From JASLCR01 sp964384345 (GTDB lineage Bacteria; Patescibacteriota; Saccharimonadia; Saccharimonadales; Saccharimonadaceae): a stretch of DNA of 23,124 nt. Within the stretch, counting starts at the first letter, position 1; each line of letters begins with the position of its first letter. Under the pieces are notes generated by a model. That model was not told the DNA's origin and ran no database searches. It worked only from the letters and a program-made list of their open reading frames with translations. Location of the stretch: positions 1 to 23,124 of the forward strand of contig CAYLKD010000011.1 in NCBI GenBank assembly GCA_964384345.1, in the 5' to 3' direction. The translations under genes were made by a program, and so were the position numbers. This document shows positions 1 to 7,013 of the stretch, in pieces.

Positions 1-1
1 G

Positions 2-571
2 ACGAGCATCGCTACTGCTGCATACTATGCCATGGCAACTGGTCAAGGTGTGATGGTGATCGGAGATCAAACGATTTTCTACGCCCGATACATCGACTGG
101 CTTCTCACGACGCCGCTCTTACTTCTCACACTCGTGCTTGTAGGACTGCCACGAGTCAAAGATAGCGCGCACGCGCGAGAGCGAAACGGCCTCATTGGTT
201 CGATTTTGTTCTCAGACGTTGCGATGATCGTAACCGGTGCAATCGCAAACTTTAGTACAACGACTGAAGAAAAGACAGTCTGGTACATCGCGAGCCTTGG
301 CTGGTTCTTGATTGTACTCTGGCTGCTCTACGGCGAAGTGATGAAGCAGGCTAACCACGCCAGCAAAAGCAACGCAAAGAAGTATGCTTCTCTACTCCTA
401 TTTTTGAGTGTCTTATGGGTCATCTACCCAGTCCTCTGGCTACTTGGAGAATCTGGATTTTCTGTCATTAACATGCAATTAGAAGTGGCGATCTATGCAA
501 TTGTTGACGTCACCGCAAAAGCTGTCTTCGGTGTGGTGCTGCTTTCAAAGCTGACAAATAACAAAGATTAG
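2..571 (+). CDS. Microbial (type 1) rhodopsin, 5'-truncated by the window edge
   Basis: The frame is open to the left edge, so helices A, B and probably the start of C are missing. Numbering from the first Met (base 32), helix C carries RYIDWLLTTPLLLL. This aligns with bacteriorhodopsin helix C: D22 is the Schiff-base counterion (BR D85), T26 is BR T89, and T33 sits where pumps have the donor D96. Helix G has VDVTAK with retinal lysine K163 and D159 (BR D212). Five hydrophobic segments remain (about 20-39, 51-71, 82-102, 118-138, 145-171). The protein would bind retinal in the cytoplasmic membrane and probably move protons outward; the DTT motif instead of DTD implies slower or different reprotonation. 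No retinal-synthesis gene is in the window. A strong hairpin terminator follows. The family is certain; the ion transported is inferred. Confidence 0.93.
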   Translation, partial: TSIATAAYYAMATGQGVMVIGDQTIFYARYIDWLLTTPLLLLTLVLVGLPRVKDSAHARERNGLIGSILFSDVAMIVTGAIANFSTTTEEKTVWYIASLGWFLIVLWLLYGEVMKQANHASKSNAKKYASLLLFLSVLWVIYPVLWLLGESGFSVINMQLEVAIYAIVDVTAKAVFGVVLLSKLTNNKD

Positions 572-592
572 TTAAAGGCCAAAAAAGCTAAT

Positions 593-626
593 AGTAACAG
601 CAAGGGTAACCTTGCTGTTACTTTTT
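593..626 (+). terminator. Rho-independent terminator of the rhodopsin gene
   Basis: A perfect 13-bp stem (593-605 with 610-622), a 4-nt GTAA loop, and a T-run at 622-626 lie 21 nt after the rhodopsin stop codon. This isolates the rhodopsin transcript from the tail-like gene at 703. Confidence 0.93.
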
Positions 627-702
627 ACAGACAATTACAGGTCACTAAGCTATATGTTCTGTCTTGTAGCTGTCTTTAAACTCTGATAGGCTTAAGAGAT
701 AT

Positions 703-2076
703 ATGAGTCTGTCCACTCGCAAAATGATGAGAAGTGTAGAAAGGACAGTTTACGCACCAAACTGGTCTGATAGTAATGTTCCTTGGGCATACGCATCAGT
801 CGCTGAATTCAATCAGGGTTGGCCCAGTGATGTTGTATATGCTGATATTCAAGCAACGGGTAATGATTTTTATACAAATCTTTTAAATACAGTCAACGCT
901 TCTACTGGAAGAGTAGTCGTGCGTCTCGGCGTAGGAGTCTATCATCTCAATCAATTTCGTATGATCGGCAGCAGCGGTTCTCCAACGTATGCTTTTGGTT
1001 TTTGGTTTCCTAAATTACAAGGAATAATCGGACAAGGAGCAGATAAGACGACGATACAAATGGATGCCAACTCAATGTCTAGTGCTCAGTTAGATGATTT
1101 AGCTACTATGACGCAAGCATCATTTGCGCCAAATCAAATGGGATTATGTCGACTCGATGGTAGTGTATCCTCCCCGGTCTTATTAGGTGGTTTGACGTTT
1201 CAAGCTGCTGATCAGCAGATGCTGACAACAGCCAGCGCAGATAACAATATTGTAGTACCCCAGCCCGCACCTCATTGCGGCGTTGTGCTTTATTCAGGTT
1301 CATCAGCTATTATTTCTCACGTTCGCTTCCAGGGTGCAGCGAGAGCGGCTACTTCTCAGCCTCCATTCGAACATGCTAACATCTCGAGCCAATATACAGA
1401 GTCTTTACTATACAGAAACTGTGAATTTGATGGTCATAGATCCCCTATATTGGATCCAGCAAAACCTAGACGATGTGGACCGATTATGCTAAATAATGAG
1501 CTTGATGCTACAATGCAAGATTGCTGGATACATCATTCAAATGTTTCAAGATATGCCGCAAATGATCAGAACCGTAATACATCAGGTCAATATCGTCTTA
1601 TTCGTGTTCAGGCGGAACAAATAACAAATAATCAAAACATAGATCCTGCTCTCAACAATGGTATCAGTTTACGCGGCTATACAAATGCATCACTATTTGG
1701 TTGGGAGTCTTGTAGCGGAACGATCACGATAACCGACTGCAATATGAGCCAGGATAATCCATATACAGACGCTGGTATTGCACAACACCTCTCACTCACT
1801 TCTGTCGGAACACGCAATCCGCAGGGCGGCAGATTGGTTGTAAACGGTGGCGTGTACCATAACCCAGCCTGGCCGCAGCTTGAGGGATTTCTGTGTGTCA
1901 GAGCCATTTCAAACACGTACTGGGTAATGGATGGGTACAACACGACTATAAGAATAACATCTTCAAATGGTGTACGTCTTACGCCATACGTAGTCTCTGG
2001 ATGGCCACCGAGTGCTGCAAGCTTGGCCGCTGCAGGAATTTCACCTGCAACGCATTTCATTGTACGTAATACGTAG
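703..2076 (+). CDS. Beta-helix-like surface or tailspike protein
   Basis: A 457-residue protein with no signal peptide and no membrane segment. It is rich in Gly, Ser, Thr and Asn, with short alternating strands such as GRVVVRLGVGVYHL, a segment on a GQGADKTTIQM pattern (about 110-120), GVVLYSGSSAIISHVRF, and GTITITDCNM. These resemble rungs of right-handed parallel beta-helices of pectate-lyase-like proteins, many of which are phage tailspikes. No catalytic motif can be named. It lies opposite the tail-fibre-like operon at 2126-6142, and the two are convergent with a 49-nt gap. The context suggests binding or cleaving a surface polysaccharide. The fold is inferred from composition and strand rhythm only. 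An actinophage-type minor tail protein is an alternative origin. Confidence 0.72.
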   Translation: MSLSTRKMMRSVERTVYAPNWSDSNVPWAYASVAEFNQGWPSDVVYADIQATGNDFYTNLLNTVNASTGRVVVRLGVGVYHLNQFRMIGSSGSPTYAFGFWFPKLQGIIGQGADKTTIQMDANSMSSAQLDDLATMTQASFAPNQMGLCRLDGSVSSPVLLGGLTFQAADQQMLTTASADNNIVVPQPAPHCGVVLYSGSSAIISHVRFQGAARAATSQPPFEHANISSQYTESLLYRNCEFDGHRSPILDPAKPRRCGPIMLNNELDATMQDCWIHHSNVSRYAANDQNRNTSGQYRLIRVQAEQITNNQNIDPALNNGISLRGYTNASLFGWESCSGTITITDCNMSQDNPYTDAGIAQHLSLTSVGTRNPQGGRLVVNGGVYHNPAWPQLEGFLCVRAISNTYWVMDGYNTTIRITSSNGVRLTPYVVSGWPPSAASLAAAGISPATHFIVRNT

Positions 2077-2125
2077 CTGATTAAGTGCTAAGATTTACCT
2101 GTCATCTTGAAAGTCAGAAGTATTG

Positions 2126-4345
2126 TTAAGAAATCGAGCAAAATTTATTATCACTATCAATCGTGAGACTTGTCATGGTTATGCTTGTCGGTAGACTTGT
2201 TAAACCTGAACTGTATTTAGCGTAATTAGTATTTGCCCCACCGACTTGAAGCCAATTTCCAAGACCATTGCTTCTAGAGATAGTTGGTCCAGTCGTGCCG
2301 TTAGATAAGAATGCAGCATATACATAACTTGGGTTTACCAAAAGTGATCCTACGGAAGAAAGATTCATATTTTTACTGCCACTAGTGTTCCAGACGGCAG
2401 ATTGATCACTGGTTTGGCCGAGCAAATTCCCCGCCGCGTCGTATATGCCTGCGAAGCATTGACCAGAAATTAGGCCAGTACCTCCTGCAATAATATTAAA
2501 ACCAACACGTGATAATACCCTCGAATCAGGAACGATAATTCGAATTAGATATATAACTCCACTAGTTAGAGCAGATGAAGTAGAATTAGCTTCCTCTGGA
2601 GCAAATGCACATAGTGCGGTAAACTTGGCCGTTTGTGGAGGTCCAAGGGTGTAGGCCATTCCGACATTGCGTACTTTGAGTGCATCTGCCTGTGAATATA
2701 CCTGCACCCCACCTCCAGATGCAGGTGCTGTTGGAGTCGAAATAGCATTCGGCAGTGCAAGATTGTTAGACTGTACAAATCCTGTTACAGAGAGGTTCCC
2801 AGTTGTGGTTCCTGGACCTGATATTTGAACAACGCCACCTGCTACCCTTTGCTGAAATACATCGGCATCTCCGGTGTCACCAGGTCCCCACGCTAGTCGC
2901 CCATCGTCACGAACAGCAAAAGAGACGTGAGTATTCGTACCAAGTTTAGTAGATAATAAATCATAGTTTGCACTACCAGGATTATGAATTGAGATGTTAG
3001 GAACATAGTATGTACCTCCTGCTTGTCTAACTACTGAGAGGTTTGGTATTGTTCCGTCTGAGTTGCTAGCTAATGAAACCCAGCCGGAGTTGTCTGGTTT
3101 GGCTACTTGGTTGATGTAGTACTCATGAGCATTCAACCAATTTGTTCGGCCCGAATCACCAGGCATGTGATTTGCTGGGAACGGCAAGTTAACTCCTGTA
3201 GGATTTGCGGGTGGTACGCCACCTGTAGGAGAGTACGCAGCAGCTACCACTCCGTGCTGGTTTGAATCGCTGCCATAATTAAAGCCAGTGACAAAAGCAG
3301 ACATAGCCGCTGAGGATGAGTTAAACGGCCATGTATTTCTAGTACCTGGTTGATCAAAGAAATTAATGACTTTTAAACGTGGCAGCTCATCTGCAATAGC
3401 AAATAAGTCTGTGTACCACTGCGCTTTACTATGACCTACAGCAGCGTGACTCGTATCTTTGGCATCATTTTGATCCATACAGTTAATCTCACCGATCCAA
3501 ACGTCAGCCGTTGGATGTAAAGTTGTTAGGATATCATATGCAAATGGTTTTGATACGTCTGATTCGCGAGGACCACGTAAAGTATCTAACGGTGTATGCC
3601 ATGTTGAGCCAATTTCATTGTACGTGTCATAGCCTACGTAGTCGACGTATGCTGTACCTGGGAACTGATCCGTCAGAGTGTTACCACTAGCCTGAGCCGC
3701 CGAACCATCATTACTGCCTGGACAATAGAACATTTTAAGATGATTAGAGTTTGGCAGACTCCTGAGTAGATTCGTGACATATTGCCATGTTGCAATATAA
3801 TCTGCTGGGTTAGTATATACCGATAAACCAGTTGTCGTGAGTGGAGTTAATGGTGAATTCGTCGGCGGAGACGGCGTACCAGTAGATGGTTTCGCTCCGC
3901 AGCCTGGATAGTAAACGCTCACATTCGGTCCTAAATTTGATTCCCAGCACCATCGCACTGTGATAGTTACCCCTAAGCCTAGTAACCATGTAAAAAGATT
4001 AGTTAATCGAGCATTCCATGCGCCTGTACGTATATCTGCCCCTGTTGCATACGATGGATAGTAGTTACCATCACTTGCTTGTACGTACCCGACTGTTGTT
4101 CCAAGAGCGATCAATATGTCGTGTCCAGCAGCCGCAGCCGCAGCGATATCTGAGTGCATTTTACGTGTACTAGGAGCGTTTGGATTTCCTGGATAATCTG
4201 AGCTCAAATCGATAAATGTTGAGTAGACATCAAACTTTCGTCCCACGGTAGATTCAAGGTAATCAAAGTTATAAACATATGCTCCACCGCTGATGGTAGG
4301 AGTTGGGAAAAAACACCCAAATTTGCGATCAACTAACATTGTCAT
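2126..4345 (-). CDS. GH26-like glycoside hydrolase fused to phage tail-fibre-like modules
   Basis: A 739-residue protein. Residues about 1-350 look like a (beta/alpha)8 hydrolase of GH26 (endo-mannanase and relatives). The acid/base Glu is likely E135 in RWCWES, and the nucleophile is likely E286 in VWIGEIN. YVDYVGYDTYN (about 233-243) and KVINFFDQP (about 325-333) match late barrel strands. After a linker comes a beta-rich stretch with DGRLAWGPGDTGDAD (about 480-494), typical of phage tail fibres. A C-terminal domain (about 570-739) ending KFCSIS resembles the end of the protein encoded at 4730-6142. No signal peptide is visible. The gene is the last of three in a minus-strand operon, 19 nt after the previous stop. 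It is probably a polysaccharide-degrading surface fibre; the substrate is unknown. Family membership rests on motif spacing read by eye. Confidence 0.78.
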   Translation of the reverse strand: MTMLVDRKFGCFFPTPTISGGAYVYNFDYLESTVGRKFDVYSTFIDLSSDYPGNPNAPSTRKMHSDIAAAAAAGHDILIALGTTVGYVQASDGNYYPSYATGADIRTGAWNARLTNLFTWLLGLGVTITVRWCWESNLGPNVSVYYPGCGAKPSTGTPSPPTNSPLTPLTTTGLSVYTNPADYIATWQYVTNLLRSLPNSNHLKMFYCPGSNDGSAAQASGNTLTDQFPGTAYVDYVGYDTYNEIGSTWHTPLDTLRGPRESDVSKPFAYDILTTLHPTADVWIGEINCMDQNDAKDTSHAAVGHSKAQWYTDLFAIADELPRLKVINFFDQPGTRNTWPFNSSSAAMSAFVTGFNYGSDSNQHGVVAAAYSPTGGVPPANPTGVNLPFPANHMPGDSGRTNWLNAHEYYINQVAKPDNSGWVSLASNSDGTIPNLSVVRQAGGTYYVPNISIHNPGSANYDLLSTKLGTNTHVSFAVRDDGRLAWGPGDTGDADVFQQRVAGGVVQISGPGTTTGNLSVTGFVQSNNLALPNAISTPTAPASGGGVQVYSQADALKVRNVGMAYTLGPPQTAKFTALCAFAPEEANSTSSALTSGVIYLIRIIVPDSRVLSRVGFNIIAGGTGLISGQCFAGIYDAAGNLLGQTSDQSAVWNTSGSKNMNLSSVGSLLVNPSYVYAAFLSNGTTGPTISRSNGLGNWLQVGGANTNYAKYSSGLTSLPTSITMTSLTIDSDNKFCSIS

Positions 4346-4364
4346 ATAGAATTCTCATCTTTCA

Positions 4365-4733
4365 TTAAAACGTATCCGGTACACTGCCGAGAAGTATCCA
4401 CTTCGCTGTATCGAAAAAACTACTTGCAGCCGCTCCTCGTGGTGCGATGTATCGAGCACCCGAATAAGTTACTATTGTTCCGGCTACGTAGGTTTTTTCT
4501 GATGTCCAAACACCTCCATCTGATGCAGTTGTGGCAGCTGCAATAGAAGCTTGTAAGCTATTTGAAAGATCGCCAAGCGGGATGCCGCTAGTTGGTTTCG
4601 TATAGGCACCTGCTCCGCTAACTGCAGAGGATTTCAGCGAACCATCGGTATTATGAGCCTGCGTCAAAAAGTCATTGAGTACGTCTCCCCATGTTCCAGA
4701 ATCAGAACCAGGAACTGGTAGTCGAGATGTCAT
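4365..4733 (-). CDS. Short protein with tail-fibre N-terminal module and carbohydrate-binding-like C-terminus
   Basis: A 122-residue protein. Its first 35 residues (SRLPVPG, GTWGDVLNDFL, NTDGSLK, SAV) almost repeat the start of the upstream protein encoded at 4730-6142. The last about 45 residues (VWTSEKTYVAG, VTYSGARYIA, KWILLG) fit the pattern of small chitin/cellulose-binding modules (CBM5/12-like): W at both ends and a Y-x-G-x-x-V-x-Y-x-G-x-x-Y core. A longer reading frame begins 18 nt upstream. The chosen ATG is preferred because it overlaps the preceding TGA as ATGA and because the paralogue starts at the same point relative to the motif. No signal peptide. Likely a small adaptor that binds a polysaccharide and is made in step with its neighbours. 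Confidence 0.75.
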   Translation of the reverse strand: MTSRLPVPGSDSGTWGDVLNDFLTQAHNTDGSLKSSAVSGAGAYTKPTSGIPLGDLSNSLQASIAAATTASDGGVWTSEKTYVAGTIVTYSGARYIAPRGAAASSFFDTAKWILLGSVPDTF

Positions 4734-6142
4734 GATATGCCGCAAAACCAACTATACGGGTTGATGGTAATGACGCCAAGTGAAGCTGGTGGATTTGAAC
4801 CGTTCCATGAATTGGCGGCAACGCCAAATCGAGGTGATGTAGTGCTCGCCACTCCGTTTGTTAATAACATATTACCGACGTTTGAAGCGCCTCTTTGTAA
4901 TTGTGGAGCTGTTGAGGCCGTTCCCGTCGACAAACCGACATAGTATATCCCTGCCGCCATATTTGTAGCTGCTCCAAATGGTATGCTTATAGCTCCTCCA
5001 ATTCCTGTAAATTTGGAAGATTGGTCTGATGTTGCGGTATTTGTAATGAGATTCCCGATACTATCAAATAATGCAACATACCATCCCGAAAGCGTCGTGC
5101 CAGCAGCAGCTAAATAAAATACGAAACTGGTAGCTGTTATTTGCTGTGGCACACGTATCTTAAACGCGTAATGAGTTGAAGTAGACACAGCCACACCAGA
5201 TGTAGCCATTTCAGCAATCATGTTTGCCGCTTTCAAGCCATTATCGCTAGGAGTCCAAGCGCCGACAGGTACCGTTGACCAGGTACTTGTCGTACTACTT
5301 GTGGCAGTAAGAACCTGGCCTGCATTCGGTGCCGATGGTACGCTTGTTCCGTTGATTTTTGCAACGGTAGGGCTAGGCAAAGTACCACTTAAGTCACCAC
5401 CTGCTGTTGTTGACATGGTTGCTCCGGCGGCCAGGCCTAGATTTGCTCTTGCTACACTGAGTGATGTTACGTCTGAAAGATTATTTACAGAGCTTAATTT
5501 GAGATTTAACGCTGACTGTGTGGCACTTGATATAGGCTTGTTTACGTCACTCGTATTATCGACATTTCCAAGATTGATATCTGACTTCGTAGGAATGTAA
5601 TCTCCTGCTTTGGCCGTAGAGCTCGTAGTGCCTATTGCTAGGTTACTTGTGCCTGCTCCGATTGCATTACGAACTGCTGTGGCATCAGCGGCGGTTATAA
5701 TACTGCGTCCGATTGTGGTACTGTCGGTAATATCCATTGCGAGATGAGTATGTGATATGTTTGCTTTGCCCGCTAAGCTCGGAACTGTCGGTGCAGTTGC
5801 CGTACCACCGAGATCGCCTGATAACTGAACTGTTCCTGTACTCGTTGTTGTCGCCTCCGCTGCACCAGCGGCTAATGCGGTATCAACGTAATCTTTTGTG
5901 ACTGCATGGCTAGCGAGTGTTGGGGTAGGAACATTTGGTTGTGCTTGAAAATTTTTTGTGCCGGCAATTAGTTCAGACCCAGATCTATGAACGACATTAG
6001 AATCAGAGGCTGCTCCGCTGGCAGCAACAGCTGAGAATTTTAAGCTACCATCGGAATTGAGAGATTGCGAGAGAAAGTCATTTAAAACATCTCCCCAAAT
6101 GCCGTCATCTTGTCCAGGAACTGGTAGTCGTGACGCTGGCAT
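4730..6142 (-). CDS. Tail-fibre-like stalk protein
   Basis: A 470-residue protein, first gene of the minus-strand operon. Residues 4-39 hold the SRLPVPG...WGDVLNDFL...DGSLKFSAV module shared with the gene at 4365-4733. Then follow classic phage tail-fibre motifs: VHRSGSELIAGTKNF (about 51-65), VTKDYVDTAL (81-90), LGGTATAPTVPSLAGKA (111-127), NLGNVDNTSDVNKPIS (190-205), and GGDLSGTLPSPTVAKING (248-265). These are stretches that build trimeric fibre shafts. A C-terminal domain of about 170 residues ends WFCGIS and resembles the end of the GH26-like protein. There is no signal peptide, no membrane segment, and no baseplate or sheath gene nearby. The start lies 11 nt after a GGAG sequence inside a foldable leader (6153-6259). 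Likely a trimeric receptor-binding fibre; how it is anchored or exported is unknown. Confidence 0.82.
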   Translation of the reverse strand: MPASRLPVPGQDDGIWGDVLNDFLSQSLNSDGSLKFSAVAASGAASDSNVVHRSGSELIAGTKNFQAQPNVPTPTLASHAVTKDYVDTALAAGAAEATTTSTGTVQLSGDLGGTATAPTVPSLAGKANISHTHLAMDITDSTTIGRSIITAADATAVRNAIGAGTSNLAIGTTSSTAKAGDYIPTKSDINLGNVDNTSDVNKPISSATQSALNLKLSSVNNLSDVTSLSVARANLGLAAGATMSTTAGGDLSGTLPSPTVAKINGTSVPSAPNAGQVLTATSSTTSTWSTVPVGAWTPSDNGLKAANMIAEMATSGVAVSTSTHYAFKIRVPQQITATSFVFYLAAAGTTLSGWYVALFDSIGNLITNTATSDQSSKFTGIGGAISIPFGAATNMAAGIYYVGLSTGTASTAPQLQRGASNVGNMLLTNGVASTTSPRFGVAANSWNGSNPPASLGVITINPYSWFCGIS

Positions 6143-6152
6143 TTACAACAAA

Positions 6153-6259
6153 ACTCCATGTATAGCTAATTAAGTATTAGCTTAATGATACTTCGTTCGC
6201 GACACTTTCGCAAGGAACGATGACGCATGGAGTACAACTGAGTCCTCTCATATAGTTGT
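6153..6259 (-). promoter_or_regulatory. Structured mRNA leader, possible three-way junction masking the ribosome binding site
   Basis: On the minus strand an 8-bp helix (6226-6233 with 6153-6160) closes two hairpins. One is at 6194-6219 (9 bp, a 3-nt bulge, 5-nt loop); the other is at 6164-6182 (7 bp, 5-nt loop). A further 6-bp hairpin (6234-6239 with 6254-6259) abuts the closing helix. The 3' strand of the closing helix contains the GGAG Shine-Dalgarno of the tail-fibre gene at 6142, so folding would hide it. No known riboswitch class was recognised. The base pairing is seen in the sequence; the regulatory role is inference. Confidence 0.45.
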
Positions 6260-6326
6260 TGTGTAATACTTTTCATCATATTGATCATTCTAGAATTTAT
6301 TACTATATAAATAAGTTCAAATAAAA

Positions 6327-6349
6327 GAACTCCAAAATGAATGGAGTTC
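6327..6349 (-). terminator. Hairpin with T-rich tail on the minus strand
   Basis: An 8-bp perfect stem (6327-6334 with 6342-6349) with a 7-nt loop, followed on the minus strand by TTTT and further T-rich sequence. It could end leftward transcription from the HD/methyltransferase side. Alternatively it could take part in the leader at 6153-6259, because its arms carry the same ACTCCA/TGGAGT sequence as the closing helix there. Confidence 0.4.
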
Positions 6350-6493
6350 AATAATGCTCATGCTTGGCTGGGGATAGTGAACCTATTCCAAACTTTTGAG
6401 GATCTTGAATCTGTTGAGGACAAGCCATTAGACATCCATGAAGTTCGACAAGTTATTGATACGCATGACGATACAGAGACAGAATCATGTTAA
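6341..6493 (+). CDS. Small acidic protein, coupled to the PLD-like gene
   Basis: A 50-codon frame starting at ATG 6341 (or GTG 6377, after a GGGG run) ends with TAA at 6491-6493. It overlaps the ATG of the PLD-like gene (6487) by 7 nt. The product is acidic, with segments such as LFQTFEDLESVEDK and DIHEVRQVIDTHDD that read like a real helical protein. The overlap suggests translational coupling. No family is recognised. It could also be the remnant of a longer gene. Confidence 0.42.
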   Translation: MEFNNAHAWLGIVNLFQTFEDLESVEDKPLDIHEVRQVIDTHDDTETESC

Positions 6494-6984
6494 GGAATCT
6501 TCTTCGTCGGACATTTGGTTTCAAAATAATAGATGCTCATGAACTATTAGAATCTGAGCTTTTAGATGAAAGCACGTTTTATCCTACGCTCATAAAAGAT
6601 TTGAAGAAGTGCCATAGCGAGCTCATTATCAAATCCCCGTTCATTACCAATCGTCGACTCGAGTTACTTCTACCAACATTGCAAAAGCTTAAAGAGCATA
6701 AAGTACGAATCGTTATTAACACCCGTGACCCACAATCGAGTGATGACGAGTATCAACGAGAAGATGCGCGTCGAGCTATATCGAAACTCCAACATATAGG
6801 CGTACACGTACTATATACTGCCGGACATCATCGTAAGATAGTAATAATTGATCGCAAGGTTTTGTACGAGGGTTCACTTAACGTCCTATCTCAAAACAAT
6901 AGTTCTGAGATTATGCGACGAATTGACTCGGTACCGCTTGCTTGGCAGATGGTAGAGTTTATTGATATTGATAAATATATTTAG
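6487..6984 (+). CDS. Phospholipase D-like (HKD) nuclease-type protein, single motif
   Basis: A 165-residue PLDc_2-like protein. The HKD motif is complete: H115-x-K117-x4-D122 in HHRKIVIID, followed by G129, S130 and N132 in YEGSLNVLSQNNSSE. Upstream IIKSPFITNRRLELLLPTL and VRIVINTRDP match the first half of PLD-like domains often attached to helicases and restriction-type enzymes. With one HKD per chain it should act as a dimer. The substrate may be DNA or a phosphodiester lipid; this subfamily more often acts on nucleic acid. The start overlaps the stop of a 50-codon frame. The region downstream is convergent with the HD-domain gene. The family is secure; the biological role is open. Confidence 0.85.
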   Translation: MLRNLLRRTFGFKIIDAHELLESELLDESTFYPTLIKDLKKCHSELIIKSPFITNRRLELLLPTLQKLKEHKVRIVINTRDPQSSDDEYQREDARRAISKLQHIGVHVLYTAGHHRKIVIIDRKVLYEGSLNVLSQNNSSEIMRRIDSVPLAWQMVEFIDIDKYI

Positions 6985-7013
6985 AGTTAATCACCAGACT
7001 CTCAATGAACTAG

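Noticed and set aside
1677..2060. 127-codon minus-strand frame
   Set aside because: Lies opposite the beta-helix-like gene and has no independent promoter or protein-like signature.
5220..5600. 126-codon plus-strand frame
   Set aside because: Antisense shadow of the tail-fibre stalk gene; the repeat-bearing minus frame is clearly the coding one.
703..6142. A prophage
   Set aside because: Only fibre or spike-like genes are present; there are no integrase, terminase, capsid, portal or lysis genes and no attachment-site repeats in the window.
6166..6351. 61-codon frame on the minus strand upstream of the tail-fibre gene
   Set aside because: Its sequence is covered by hairpins and shows low-complexity, protein-unlike composition; the region is better read as a structured leader.
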